Source: Bisporella sp. PMI_857 (taxonomy: Eukaryota > Ascomycota > Leotiomycetes > Helotiales > Helotiaceae). From it: a stretch of 64,000 nt of DNA. A program made the translations under genes and the position numbers. Within the stretch, counting starts at the first letter, position 1. Every line of letters starts with the position of its first letter. The stretch covers positions 1 through 64,000 of the forward strand of contig JAJSPD010000117.1 of the NCBI GenBank assembly GCA_021307315.1, written 5' to 3'. The notes below the pieces were generated by a model. It searched no databases. It was not told the DNA's origin and saw only the letters and a list, made by a program, of their open reading frames with translations. Positions 10,170 through 19,726 of this stretch are shown piece by piece.

Positions 10170-10799
10170 ATGACGTACCATTCCATTCCATTGGCTACGA
10201 ATAGTAGCCCCTCTCAAAATCATACAAAAGACCAGGATCTCGTCGTTGATTCCAAGTATCGACGTATTCTAATGACGCCTTGGTTAAGAATGAGGACGGA
10301 AGTTTCAGGAGTGAGATTTGCCGACATATATGCCAGCTTGCTTGCTTGGTTGCTGCTTGCGGGATTCATTGTTCTTCCAGCGACTATGACTTCCTCTCGT
10401 CACTCTCGAATTTTGGACAACATCGGCAAGACGGGGGAAAAAGTGCTCGACACAATTCACAGTATTCCATTATTAGTGATAGCGGGAACCTCTTGTGTCT
10501 GTGGAAGCCTCGGACTGTTCTGGTTGTGTTGGAAGAGCAAGGAGAATCATATTTGGCTGGAAGAGCGAGTGTTCTTCTAAGAATGTAGACTTGATCCTCA
10601 CCACGGTGTTAACGCACCTAGACCCACCCTATTGAATGCTGTTGTCAGTTTGATGTCCACACTAATCAATGTCTATACTACCGACAATGGCTACTTGTCA
10701 CTTACTGCGATTATAACTGTCACCGTTGTCATTCTTACAATAAAGTTATATAAGATATTTGCCGATAAAAATATACACATGCCACATACATTGCTTTAG
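10170..10799 (+). pseudogene. fungal double-helix membrane protein, split frame
   Basis: Starting at the ATG at 10170, the frame encodes a soluble N-terminus, then DIYASLLAWLLLAGFIVLPA and TIHSIPLLVIAGTSCVCGSL, two membrane helices followed by a WLCWKSK..IWLEERVFF stretch and a stop near 10580. About 37 bp later the same strand, in the same overall order, encodes PRPTLLNAVVSLMSTLINVY, LSLTAIITVTVVIL and a stop at 10799. That is the third-helix region expected for this common fungal hypothetical family. I could not place a canonical GT..AG intron that keeps the frame between them. Either an intron is mutated or a frameshift has broken the gene. Role unknown. Confidence 0.5.
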
Positions 10800-11029
10800 C
10801 TTTTATGAACTAAAAACGAGCTTTTACGGGACGCGCGAGCTGCTTTGTGACATAATACAACGGTATAGCCTCTCTAAAAAAAAGTGGGCTTTATTTCTAC
10901 TTGTTTTTAATTTTTGCAATAGCTTTTTAACCCGGCTTGCTAGTCTTAGCAAGATACTTAGTATATTGCCAATATGGTGTGAGATCAAGGTTTTATACTA
11001 ATACTAGCGCTCTACGAGATATCTCATAC
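10800..11029. other. AT-rich spacer before pogo element 1
   Basis: Only a low-complexity 80-codon frame is present. The TA target of the pogo insertion is at 11030-11031. Confidence 0.35.
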
Positions 11030-11176
11030 TAAGTCCGTGCACCCCCCTTTGGATACCGCCCCCCCTTTGGATCGCCTAAAATAGACGAATTTCTACACCG
11101 CCACCTCAACAATATCATTGATTATTAAATCAATTCTAATTCAAATTACTTCCTATTTTAAATTCTTTGTCTTTAA

Positions 11177-12111
11177 GTGATTGTGCCTCAATACACTGAA
11201 CAAGATTTGTTTGCTGCGATTAGTGAAGTTAGAAATGGGAAGTCCTTGAAGTCAACTAGCAAAAAGTGGGGTGTTCCTTTCAGCACACTACGAAATCATA
11301 TTCAAGGGACAGAGAATCGTGTTGTTGCAGCTGAAAGTCTACAGAGACTATCAAAGGCACAAGAGGAGCACTTATCTAATTGGGTTTTGACCCAAGAAGC
11401 TCTAGGTGTTCCTTTAACTCATGGCCAAATTCGACAATTTGCAACTCGACTACTAGAAATCAAAGGAGACCACAAAAAGCTAGGGAAACGCTGGATAGAA
11501 AGCTTTCTACGGCGCAATCCTATTTTACGGACTAAAAAGGCTCGGAATATTGATTCTACAAGAGTCAATAACGCTACAACCGCTATAATTAAGTCATGGT
11601 TCTCACGGCTTTCTGTCCCTGCTATTTTGGCTATCAAACCCGAAAATCGATGGAATATGGACGAATCAGGCATAATGGAAGGCTTTGGGACAAATGCATT
11701 AGTAGGAAGCTCTGAAAAGCGTTCTATTCAAAAGAAACAGCCCGGGTCTCGAACATGGACGTCATTTATTGAGTGTGTTTCTGCTACAGGCAACGCTCTT
11801 CCTCCATTGGTTATTTTCAAGGGGAAGTTAGTCCAAAAACAATGGTTTCCATCAAATACCGATCAATATAAAGAGTGGCAATTCATAGCTGCCGGTAGCG
11901 CATTGACATCTATTTCTACAGCAATAGAATGGCTCAAAAAAGTGTTCATCCTTCAAACTACTCCTAACTTATCTATGCTTTCAAAACAGCATACACTTAC
12001 TCTTTTTGCCTCCACATACATCACATGTTTTACAACCTTTGGATTTGTCAGTCTTTTCGTCCCTCGAAAGTCATTATCGAACGGCAGTGTAACAAACAGA
12101 GGGCAGCAGTA
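11177..12111 (+). pseudogene. pogo-type DDE transposase, truncated
   Basis: The frame encodes a psq-type helix-turn-helix (residues about 8-45, with SLKSTSKKWGVPFSTLRNHI) and a Tc5/CENP-B HTH (about 60-130, LSNWVLTQEALGVPLTHGQI and GKRWIESFLRRNPILRTK). The DDE domain then starts with NRWNMDESGIMEGFG, which holds the first aspartate. The conserved block that should carry the second aspartate (LDGHGSH in element 2) is missing: after VFILQT the frame shifts. A later segment (LFLPPHTSHVLQPLDLSVFS) appears only in another frame. The third aspartate lies in that out-of-frame PLD. The protein stops 24 bp inside the LTR. Inactive. Confidence 0.85.
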
Positions 12112-12493
12112 AGGATTGCAATATAACAGGTAAGAACACGTGACTAGCGATATAGTTGCAACAGCGATTGTATTGGTGTCAGAAGTATGCTTGTAAGTCT
12201 AGTAGGAGAAAAATATAAATCAATAAACTCAAGCTTGCCCTTTCTCCGAGAGCTCTAGCTCTTCCTTATATCCCATAACAGTGCTCAACAGTGCTGTATC
12301 CTTGACCTACGGAACCCCCGAGCTCTAGAAGTCGGTATCCCCGAAAAGCCTTCCATCAGTCGGAGCCCACGATAGTCTGGACTACACGCCCCCATGGTGG
12401 CTGTAAGCCCTCGGCTGGCCATCGGCTGGCCTGTGTTACGCCGATGGGTCGCTTACAGCCTGTAACCGTGCCTAACCGACTTTGGCTGTTACA
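12088..12493 (+). mobile_element. LTR, family TGTAACAG..CTGTTACA, copy A
   Basis: 406 bp, beginning TGTAACA and ending CTGTTACA, closely matching the copies at 37867-38270 (B) and 55566-55852 (C). It contains the AACACGTGACT block, a CTTCCTTATATCC promoter-like region and a 3' part made of degenerate CTAACCGAC repeats. No 5-bp target duplication is visible (GGCAG left, GTTTC right), and about 500 bp of transposase coding is missing beside it. Ectopic recombination or deletion after insertion is the simplest explanation. Confidence 0.8.
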
Positions 12494-12611
12494 GTTTCCA
12501 AAGGGGGGTGCACAGACTTATGGTCAATATGGTCGATTTAAGTTGCCCCTTAAGTCAGTTGTAATAGCTCGAACTATGGAATTATTCCTTTAACCGCCGG
12601 AGCGTTCAGGT

Positions 12612-12870
12612 TGTAACGACGCAAGGAATCACGGGCTAGAATAGAGGCATATGGGAGTGCGTACAATAGGCTGATAGTGATTGCCTTATAGGTCTACCTA
12701 CGAAGGATACAAAAACATGAGGAACAACTGTAGAGAGTAGGAGCAGGCCTTTATATAGGCGACTCCGACTCTCCTCCGTATCGGCTCTGAAACCCCTCAT
12801 ACCCTGATCATCATCCCTTGCTCCTGCGCCATGACCTTCGTGCCGCACCTTGGGCATACCGGTTGTTACA
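12612..12870 (-). mobile_element. solo LTR, family TGTAACAACCGG..CGTTACA, copy F
   Basis: 259 bp in minus orientation, flanked by the direct 5-bp duplication CAGGT (12607-12611 and 12871-12875). The same LTR lies in plus orientation at 14834-15093. The interior has a CTATATAAAGGCC TATA-box-like element and polypyrimidine tract consistent with a U3/R boundary. The clean duplication shows a complete insertion later reduced to one LTR. Confidence 0.9.
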
Positions 12871-13123
12871 CAGGTCTCGCTTAAGTGAGCTAATCAGAAC
12901 GTTTCTTTAATTATTATTCCTTACCACTAACGAGCCAACAAGGGACATTATACTCTTATTCCGTTTACTAATCGGTTGAGACCAAAGCGTTCACGTTGAA
13001 GTCTTCAACTAGGCAGGAATCTATAAGTTAATACATTGCGTAGGCCGGCCATGTCTCTTCTTTTTTAAATTTAATTGATTGCTGATAATGTTATTGATTG
13101 TGGTGGGGCAGACTGCCTGCTTT

Positions 13124-13318
13124 GTCCGGATCCACACTTGATGAACTATTTGTCTGGATCCACACCTGATGACCTGCGTTGTCCGGATCCACACTTGATG
13201 ACCTGCTTGGTCCGGATCCATACTTGATGACCTGCTTTGTTTAGATCCACACTCGATGACCTGCTTTGTTTAGATCCACACTTGATGACCTGCTTTGTTT
13301 AGATCCCCACTTGATGCC
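13124..13318. repeat. 29-bp minisatellite, about 7 copies
   Basis: The unit resembles GATCCACACTTGATGACCTGCTTTGTCCG. The GATCC core recurs at about 13129, 13157, 13186, 13215, 13244, 13273 and 13302, giving spacings of 28 and then 29 bp. Copies 1-4 carry GTCCG/GTCTG before GATCC and copies 5-7 carry GTTTA, so the array has two higher-order variants. Units are contiguous, with no unique spacers. Confidence 0.9.
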
Positions 13319-14671
13319 CTGCATTTACTGGTGCACACTAAATTTTCAAGGTGCCCGCATGCTAGCGTGAAGTGGGTCCTGAAAGTCCGTGCTGACCACA
13401 AGCAAAAAGTGGAGACGAGTGACGATGTTAACCTTAACCCATGCTCTAGACCATCGGCGCTATGAGATGGGAAGGAAGATGACATTTCTGAGGTGACAGC
13501 TGGATTGGATACCATTACCATCAATGGATTATGGCAAGACCAATTTCATAAGGCTGTTTCACGCGCCGGCGCACATTTCGTGCAATCTACAGGCTTGGGA
13601 TTTAGACAATGACATTTATCTGTATGAGATGTCTTCTGCAGAGCCCCCAATCCTCGTTGAATCGTGCTGGCGCCTAAATTTTTGGATGAGGAACGGCCTC
13701 TAACTGGGAAGTCGCTTATGTTAGCCAACATGGCCAAACCTGGTGATGCATTCAAAGAGCTGATTACTTAGTAATGTGCTTTGGGCGACAATATTATGGA
13801 CGAACATTCATAGTGTCAGTGGGATGTCAAGCACGAGGACCCTACATCTTCCCCTCACTAATTGTGCCCCTCTGAATTTCCACAGAGGTTCGTTGCACAT
13901 ACAATATTTTGGAAAGATAATGTGATTTCTGCAGGCCTTTTTTAAATGTTTTATTGCACGTAGCCATTTTTCATCACTTTTCACATCAGATTTTATATCG
14001 AATTCAATCTTCTCTCCCCAATTTCGCGTTACCTGATACACGACTTGTTAAGATGGAAGTATACGGCAAAAGAGCAGTATAGTGCCGCATGGGCAGGCAT
14101 TTTCAAAGATGAGGTTTGGCTTTCTGCTCTAACAGAAAAGGGCTACAATCCTGTTCTAATAGGGTGTGATTTGGATCGATATATTAACTCGACGGCCAAT
14201 CACATCAGTAACAAACCCAAGGACAAGATCTTTATGGTGGAACTAAACATGATATGACTTGAGCTCCGGAGCATTTTCTTCCTACCCCTTCAAGCTAATG
14301 AAGTGGTAGAAGGAATTTCGGAGTATTTCTTTCCAGAGACCGGACTTACTCTTCAAGTTCAGGACGCCATACATAAGTCTCATATCACTGATATGGCCGA
14401 GCCGAAGAAACTGTTATCTCGAGCACTAGGAGGCTCCTCCTATCTCTACTGGAATGATGATGAATTTAAGGTTCGCAAAATTGGTAGAGACAAAATAATT
14501 GGAGTTCGGAAGGGCCGAAGGAAGAAAATTTCCAGAGTATTAAGCCTGGAATGGGAACATCTTCCCGATAAAATACCAAGGCGGCACTACTTTGCAAAGG
14601 CAGGAGCTATGTTGAATCTAGAGGAAATCTGGGGGGATAGTGGATTAATTGGGTGGACTGTAAAAGAGTAA
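13319..14671 (+). pseudogene. degraded fungal gene with in-frame TGA codons
   Basis: Coding-like sequence runs along the plus strand with repeated nonsense codons in otherwise good frames. From about 13330 to 13770 the frame includes KWVLKVRADHKQKVE, INGLWQDQFHKAVSRAGAHF and LAPKFLDEERPLTGKSLMLA, interrupted by TGAs where arginine (CGA) would fit. From 13964 to 14671 a single frame is broken only by TGA at 14255-14257, between VELNMI and LELRSIFFLPLQ; the rest includes YSAAWAGIFKDEVWLSAL, YNPVLIGCDLDRY and YLYWNDDEFKVRK. The two parts probably belong to one gene. I do not recognise the family. The stop pattern suggests C-to-T decay rather than random frameshifting. Confidence 0.55.
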
Positions 14672-14833
14672 TTTTACGGCCATGGGTGTAATTTTACACT
14701 CAAAGGCGAAGAGTGTCGCCAAATTTTTAGTTAATTATTTTAAGAGCCAACTCTTGCCGATTCTGTGGTCTTCAAACCTATGCCGCGCTTTAATTATATT
14801 AAGTGATGAATATTTCTGCCTTACTTTGAAAGT

Positions 14834-15093
14834 TGTAATAACCGGTATGCCCAAGGTGCGGCACGAAGGTCATGGCGCAGGAGCAAGGGATGATGATCAG
14901 GGGTATGAGGGGTTTCAGAGCCGATACGGAGGAGAGCCGGAGTCGCCTATATAAAGGCCTGCTCCTACTCTCTTCAGTTGTTCCTTATGTTTTTGTATCC
15001 TTCGTAGGTAGACCTATAAGGCAATCACTATCAGCCTATTGTACGCACTCCCATATGCCTCTATTCTAGCCCGTGATTCCTTGCGTCGTTACA
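14834..15093 (+). mobile_element. LTR, family TGTAACAACCGG..CGTTACA, copy E
   Basis: 260 bp, inverted relative to copy F at 12612-12870 and nearly identical through the TATATAAAGGCC region. The first bases are TGTAATAACC where F has TGTAACAACC (a C-to-T change). No target duplication is seen. The right end abuts directly onto the interior of another LTR family at 15094. Confidence 0.85.
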
Positions 15094-15357
15094 GATGGAT
15101 TGATATCAGGAGTATGCTTGTAAGTCTAACAGGAGAGAAAAGAACTCAAGCTTGCTCTTCTCCAAAGAGCTCTAGCTGTTCCTTATATCCTCTAGCGAGG
15201 TTTAGCAGTGCTGTATGCCGACTTCTGTAGGGAGGCCTGTAGCCGACCTAAACCGACCTGTGCTGCTGTAAACCATTTCTAACCGATGGTTTAGTATAAA
15301 CCTTCCTTAAACCGATTGTGGCCTGTAAACCATCCTTAACCGACTCTGGCTGTTACA
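15094..15357 (+). mobile_element. 5'-truncated LTR, family TGTAACAG..CTGTTACA, copy D
   Basis: This begins inside the LTR (GATGGATTGATATCAGGAG, compare GATGAATTGATATTAGAAG in copy C) and ends with the family terminus CTCTGGCTGTTACA at 15357. The first roughly 95 bp are replaced by copy E. The 3' half contains several degenerate units around CTGTAAACC and TTAACCGA. Confidence 0.75.
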
Positions 15358-15479
15358 GCTTTGATCTTAAACTTTTCTTTCAAGTGGCAATACATCGAGA
15401 CAACGTGGCTTTTTCTATGGGTAACTACTGCTAAAGAAGCAGTAAAGACGCTTTAAGAAAGCTATAAAGACCCTTTCGA

Positions 15480-15849
15480 AGACTCGACAATATTACTAAA
15501 GTCTTCGAATTCATTGAATAACCTTTTTCTTCTTTTTTTTGATACTACGAACGAATTCGAGCTTTGGCAACACGCTATTAAAACATTACAACAAAATCTT
15601 GACGAATACGAGAGATACTGTCAAGTTGAGCGCAATTACGATTTCTAGAGACTTATCGATTATTGGCTACAAGGGACACAACAACGAACATATTCGAATC
15701 TATTACGAATGGCACACGATTTGCTATTAATCCTAGCGATGTCAGCAGTTTTTGAACGAGCTTTTTTAAGCGCGAAGATTTCGATTACAGATCGCCGGAA
15801 TAAGCTTGGAATGCAGATGATTGAGTATTTGGAGTGTTTGAAGTTATAG
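15480..15849 (+). mobile_element. hAT transposase C-terminal relic
   Basis: The plus-strand frame reads TLQQNLDEYERYC, an in-frame TAG, then YWLQGTQQRTYSNLLRMA and LAMSAVFERAFLSAKISITD, RRNKLGMQMIEYLECLK, stop at 15849. The last two segments are the hAT dimerisation domain of Ac/Restless-type transposases, usually seen as MSAEPERVFS.AK..ISDRRN.L. Only the final 120 or so codons remain. No terminal repeats or 8-bp duplication were identified. Confidence 0.8.
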
Positions 15850-16609
15850 CTAAGGCCAAAAGAGTGGAAGTGTCAGGTGCCAGGATGTCACGTGCTGAGG
15901 GGCAATGAAGGGAGCTCGGTAAAGGCACAGAGACTTGGCATGTATGGGCACGTAGGGAGTCGCCAGGGGTTCGGAGGGTATAAGTAGAGGACTCGGGACG
16001 TATTAGAAAGGGTAGAGATTAGTCTTTGTTCAATATGAGTTGATTTGTGCCACACTACTCCAGCACCTTACAGGAAGGAAGATCAAGGGATGATAATAAA
16101 GCTAGAAAATACGTTGCTTGCAGGGCCAGGCGTAGAAAAAGCACTAGGCGACGATATTAAGCGAGTTTAAGCTTCAAATATAGCACATATATACGCAGTT
16201 TCCGGCACTACTGCAGTTTTACTTTTTTTTCAACACTGCAGTGCGTTTTATGGGGGTGAAACGCACTGCAGTGAGTTTGAAGATATACCCACTATAGTGG
16301 TGTCGACTAGTGTCAAACTGGGTCAGTGTCACTGGCGTGCACTATTGACCACACTGCTTCCACGTGACCTTGCTTCGCTTGCGGCACGACGCGTCGTATC
16401 ACCTGCCTCCATTCTTTATGCTGTGCTCTCCTCGATATTCCCCTCCTAAGCCTACTAAGTTTCGCCTCAAAATACAGTCTGTCTCTCTCCACTTTCAGTA
16501 CAGTAGGATTCGAAATTCTGAAGAGGTCGCTTTCTCTTCGATTACCAATGTACCTGTGGCAAAATTGCTTCCATACAGTAGGATCGCAAACTAAACACCC
16601 CCTAACATA
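15850..16609. other. non-coding flank with isolated transposon heads
   Basis: No gene. It holds short palindromic stretches around GCACTGCAGTGCG (16230-16280). There are also two isolated copies of a TACAGTAGG head (near 16500 and 16575) that resemble the terminus of the MITE starting at 16610. Confidence 0.45.
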
Positions 16610-16917
16610 CAGTAGTGTCCGAAATCGGCTTCAGCCCCCACAATGATTTTAATATTTGCACCACAGTTCTAAGACAAACTAGCACCAATTTTGGCTAGCC
16701 AAGCATGCTGACCTGCATTAGTCCACCCCTGTCATCCATTTCATGCTCTCTGACGCCGACGTTTTGCCGCTGTAAGTGCAATGCCCTCAGAGCAGGGGAA
16801 GAAAATTAATGCAGGTCATCATGTTTGGCTAGCCATGTAGTACTAGTTCGTCTCAGAACTGTGGCACAAATATTAAAATCATTGAGTGGGGACTGAAGCC
16901 GATGTCGAATACTGCTG
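16610..16917. mobile_element. 308-bp MITE with roughly 110-bp arms
   Basis: The left arm starts CAGTAGTGTCCGAAATCGG; the right arm, read backwards from 16917, starts CAGCAGTATTCGACATCGG. Both continue through TTTTAATATTTG, CCACAGTTCT and GGCTAGCCAA to the shared GACCTGCATTA, so the element is almost entirely an imperfect hairpin. It is flanked by TA at 16608-16609 and 16918-16919, as for Tc1/mariner/pogo superfamily MITEs. No coding capacity. Confidence 0.85.
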
Positions 16918-17059
16918 TATGGTTTTATACATATAGGCTGTTTATCTCCATCTCCTTTAATCCCAATCGCTTAGCATTTGTCACGTCTTAGCTTTTACTT
17001 GATTTCCCTAGACATGTCTTTCCAAACAGACCCCTTCAGCAGTTAGCACATTGTACACG

Positions 17060-18487
17060 ATGCCACCCAAAAAGAAAGCGACCAAATATTCTTATAGGGT
17101 GTTTCCGCCAGTTTCCCATAATCCGAACCTCAAATGTGCCCGCGAGGAAGATACGCAAAAGGGTCTGAGCCGGAAGGACAGGCGTCCTTCGCCCATCAAA
17201 AATGACGGAGAAGAGGGCGCTTGGAGAGTAGGGCTCGACTGGATTGTGCCAGGAAGATACAAAGTCTACGCGACTGATCCGGTTTTCGAATATGATGACT
17301 ACTACTTCGATCTGTATTGGGAAGGGGAGGGACAGCCATGCCATTTCTATGCTACGTTCAAATTCGACAAGCTGGTTGGCATAATGCGTATGCGTGCAGC
17401 GGAAAAAGGGCCAGTTCTGCCATTTGATAAGACGAATGAACATACAAGCGCAGATATGCCTGGCTCAACAAACAAACTCTGGCTCATGGCGTGGAGGGGA
17501 ATGGAAACAGGCATGAACCTTAACCGACTCGTGGGCGGCGAAGAACAGATGATGGAAGAGTTCTCGATAGAAGAAAATGAAGATTTTGATCTTCAACCTA
17601 CGGACACAGTAGAGGGGAAATTGGGATTGAAGTTGAAATTCGTCATGCTTTACAACCAGAAGCGATTCGTGTTTTACGCCGGAAAACGGTGGGATCTGAA
17701 AGCGGACGAAATACCGACGCCTCCGAGAACCGGCAAGCTATGGGCCGGGATCGATCGAGAATGGATGGATTTATATGACCCCAAGTGGGCTATACAAAGT
17801 TCAAGTACACCTCAACAACAACATCCTATACCTGCAGTAATTGAAGCACAACCAGCTTGGGCTTTTGATATGACAGGAACTTGGACCATTGATACGACCA
17901 ACCTCACACGAGATCTGTCTACCTTTGAGCGCGACAACCTAGGACTGGCCCCGTTCACACTAGAGATCAAATATGCTAATAATCCTCTTCAAAAGAAGAT
18001 AGGTCGTCAGCTCTGGGCGACCTTTCGCTGGGGAAGGTGGATAGGCTGTATGCGCTTCTGCCCTGGTCATACAATGAGCCTGCAACACCTCCAGTTCTAT
18101 AAGCTGTGTGTCTTGAAGAAAGGCGTTTGGGCAGGACCAGCTCCCAAAGGTGTCTCAATTTGGAACTTTAGATGGAAAGCCAAAGACGGCGAGGATATCA
18201 TACCTGGATCGGACGAATATGAGACACAAATAGAGTTCAAGCAAGATGCAAATGGCACAATGAGACTGGATGGCAAATTGGTTATAGGCGGGTATAAGGC
18301 CCGGAAGTTCAGTGGTATCAAGACCGGTCCATTACAATCTCGAAAGTCTAACGATACATCGGTTGATGGTTGGTGGGAGCTACTCAAAGATCCGCATGAA
18401 GAGTCGAGGCAGGAGATATGCAGAGGTTGCAAGGGGAATATGGAAGACAGTGATGAGCCCGAATCCGACCGCGAAGAAGTCGACTAA
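17060..18487 (+). CDS. hypothetical protein with two copies of one domain
   Basis: A single-exon frame of about 475 aa from the ATG at 17060 (MPPKKKATKY, a lysine-rich, probably nuclear N-terminus). Two related units are visible. Unit 1, about residues 55-125, has WRVGLDWIVPGRYKVYA, DDYYFDLYWEGEG and CHFYATFKFDKLVGIMRM. Unit 2, about residues 275-345, has TWTIDTTNLTRDLSTFE, APFTLEIKYANN and QLWATFRWGRWIGCMRF. Each follows the order W-strand, acidic turn, hydrophobic strand, ATF, GIMR/GCMR, and each is followed by a W-rich beta segment, suggesting a tandem duplication of a small beta domain. The protein ends in an acidic tail. I do not recognise a named family. It is one of the few undamaged frames in this half of the window. 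Confidence 0.7.
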   Translation: MPPKKKATKYSYRVFPPVSHNPNLKCAREEDTQKGLSRKDRRPSPIKNDGEEGAWRVGLDWIVPGRYKVYATDPVFEYDDYYFDLYWEGEGQPCHFYATFKFDKLVGIMRMRAAEKGPVLPFDKTNEHTSADMPGSTNKLWLMAWRGMETGMNLNRLVGGEEQMMEEFSIEENEDFDLQPTDTVEGKLGLKLKFVMLYNQKRFVFYAGKRWDLKADEIPTPPRTGKLWAGIDREWMDLYDPKWAIQSSSTPQQQHPIPAVIEAQPAWAFDMTGTWTIDTTNLTRDLSTFERDNLGLAPFTLEIKYANNPLQKKIGRQLWATFRWGRWIGCMRFCPGHTMSLQHLQFYKLCVLKKGVWAGPAPKGVSIWNFRWKAKDGEDIIPGSDEYETQIEFKQDANGTMRLDGKLVIGGYKARKFSGIKTGPLQSRKSNDTSVDGWWELLKDPHEESRQEICRGCKGNMEDSDEPESDREEVD

Positions 18488-19726
18488 GCTACATTTCGGA
18501 GAGAAAGAGAGGCGGAACAGGCGAAGCGCGAAAGAAGAAGAGAAGCAGCCATGGCTATCTGACATGATCGGAAAATAGGAGATCTAATTCACGCAGGATC
18601 TTGACCTCGATATCGACGCAGAAGGAGCTCCGAAGAGATCTAGACGGGACCCTGAGGATGGGAGGCGTTTGGGGTTCGGCCAGGAAGTATACTTTTACTG
18701 CTGTGAAGACTCGCAACAGCGAACGGCAGACAGCTAAGAGTCTGAAAGCTACTGATGCTTGGAGAGTTGATTGGCGAGATATATATTAAGGGCATGCCTT
18801 CAATTTCCTTTGTGGAGATGGTATCGGTGCAGATATGTTTGTTCTTAAGTTATAGTTCCACCTGTGCTCGTACCCTTATAATAAATATTCGGGCCATGCT
18901 CTATTGACTCCAAAATATAGGTGTCTAAGTTTTCAGCCTAGAGCCCAAATGCCAAACCCGACGCAGTTAGCTCGCTATCGGCGGAATCGTCAAACTCGGT
19001 ATCTCCTCCAGCTCAGTGCCCTGAAACGAGGAACGAGAGGAAGGGACAACCAACCGGCGCGCGAGGACAGGGGCCCGAAAAAGCGGGCTTTCGCACCCAA
19101 ATTTCCTGCGCCAAGCCTCGGTCTGGTTGGCTGCGTAAGGATCCCCGGTGATTGGCTGCTGTGACGTCCAAATTGGGGTTGGCGTCGTGTATTTCCACGT
19201 GATCGCGTACCTGATATTTCGTCTGTCGATCGCGTCTCCGCAGAGTCTTAATTCTCCTAGGATCATCCTCCCTTACTAGAACCAAAGGTAATTGTTGGTA
19301 TCACAGGGGGTTGTAGTATACTACGGGTTCTGGGTTTTTTGGTGATTCGTCTTAGTTGTTGTCTAAGGAGGAGGCTGGGGGAGCTTAAGGCCTCTCACCA
19401 CGCTAGTGCCGCGGTGCCACGTGATGCAACGTGCCCCACTCCCAACAGTAATTATACTGCTTCCCCGCATATTACAAAGACTGACAAATGAAACCTAAAC
19501 AAATGAAACCAAATAAATCAAACCTACTGTAAACCGATGGGACAATATTCGACCTATGAAAATTCCTTCAACAAGCTGTACTAGTCGCGCAACATCTTAT
19601 CGCAAATGACTATGATATTTCTGTACCTTGCTCTCTGGTCTAAATCGCTGCCTTCTTTAACACGCCCATGGCTGAAATAGCATCCTCCTTACCGTGTGCA
19701 TAACATAAACCTATGGATTCTCCCAT
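18488..19726. other. flank with possible decayed 3' extension, then Helitron 5' side
   Basis: Immediately after the stop at 18485-18487 the same frame continues as ATFRREREAEQAKRERRREA and further basic stretches, interrupted by TGA, TGA, TAG and TGA. This looks like a formerly coding coiled-coil extension or UTR. From about 18900 to 19726 I see no gene. The 5' boundary of Helitron 1 must lie somewhere here but I could not match it to the other two copies. Confidence 0.35.

Larger units (their letters stand above)
11032..12518 (+). mobile_element. pogo/Fot1-like DNA transposon 1 (interrupted)
   Basis: Terminal inverted repeats are AGTCCGTGCACCCCCCTTTG at 11032 and its counterpart AGTCTGTGCACCCCCCTTTG read from 12518 on the minus strand. 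Both are flanked by the TA target dinucleotide (11030-11031 and 12519-12520). The interior encodes a CENP-B/Tc5-type transposase (11177-12111) and then an LTR (12088-12493) that occupies the place of the transposase C-terminal third. The element is non-autonomous in its present state. Confidence 0.85.

Noticed and set aside
13124..13318. CRISPR-like array of short repeats
   Set aside because: Units are contiguous 29-mers without unique spacers, the genome is eukaryotic, and no cas-like gene is present; it is a minisatellite.
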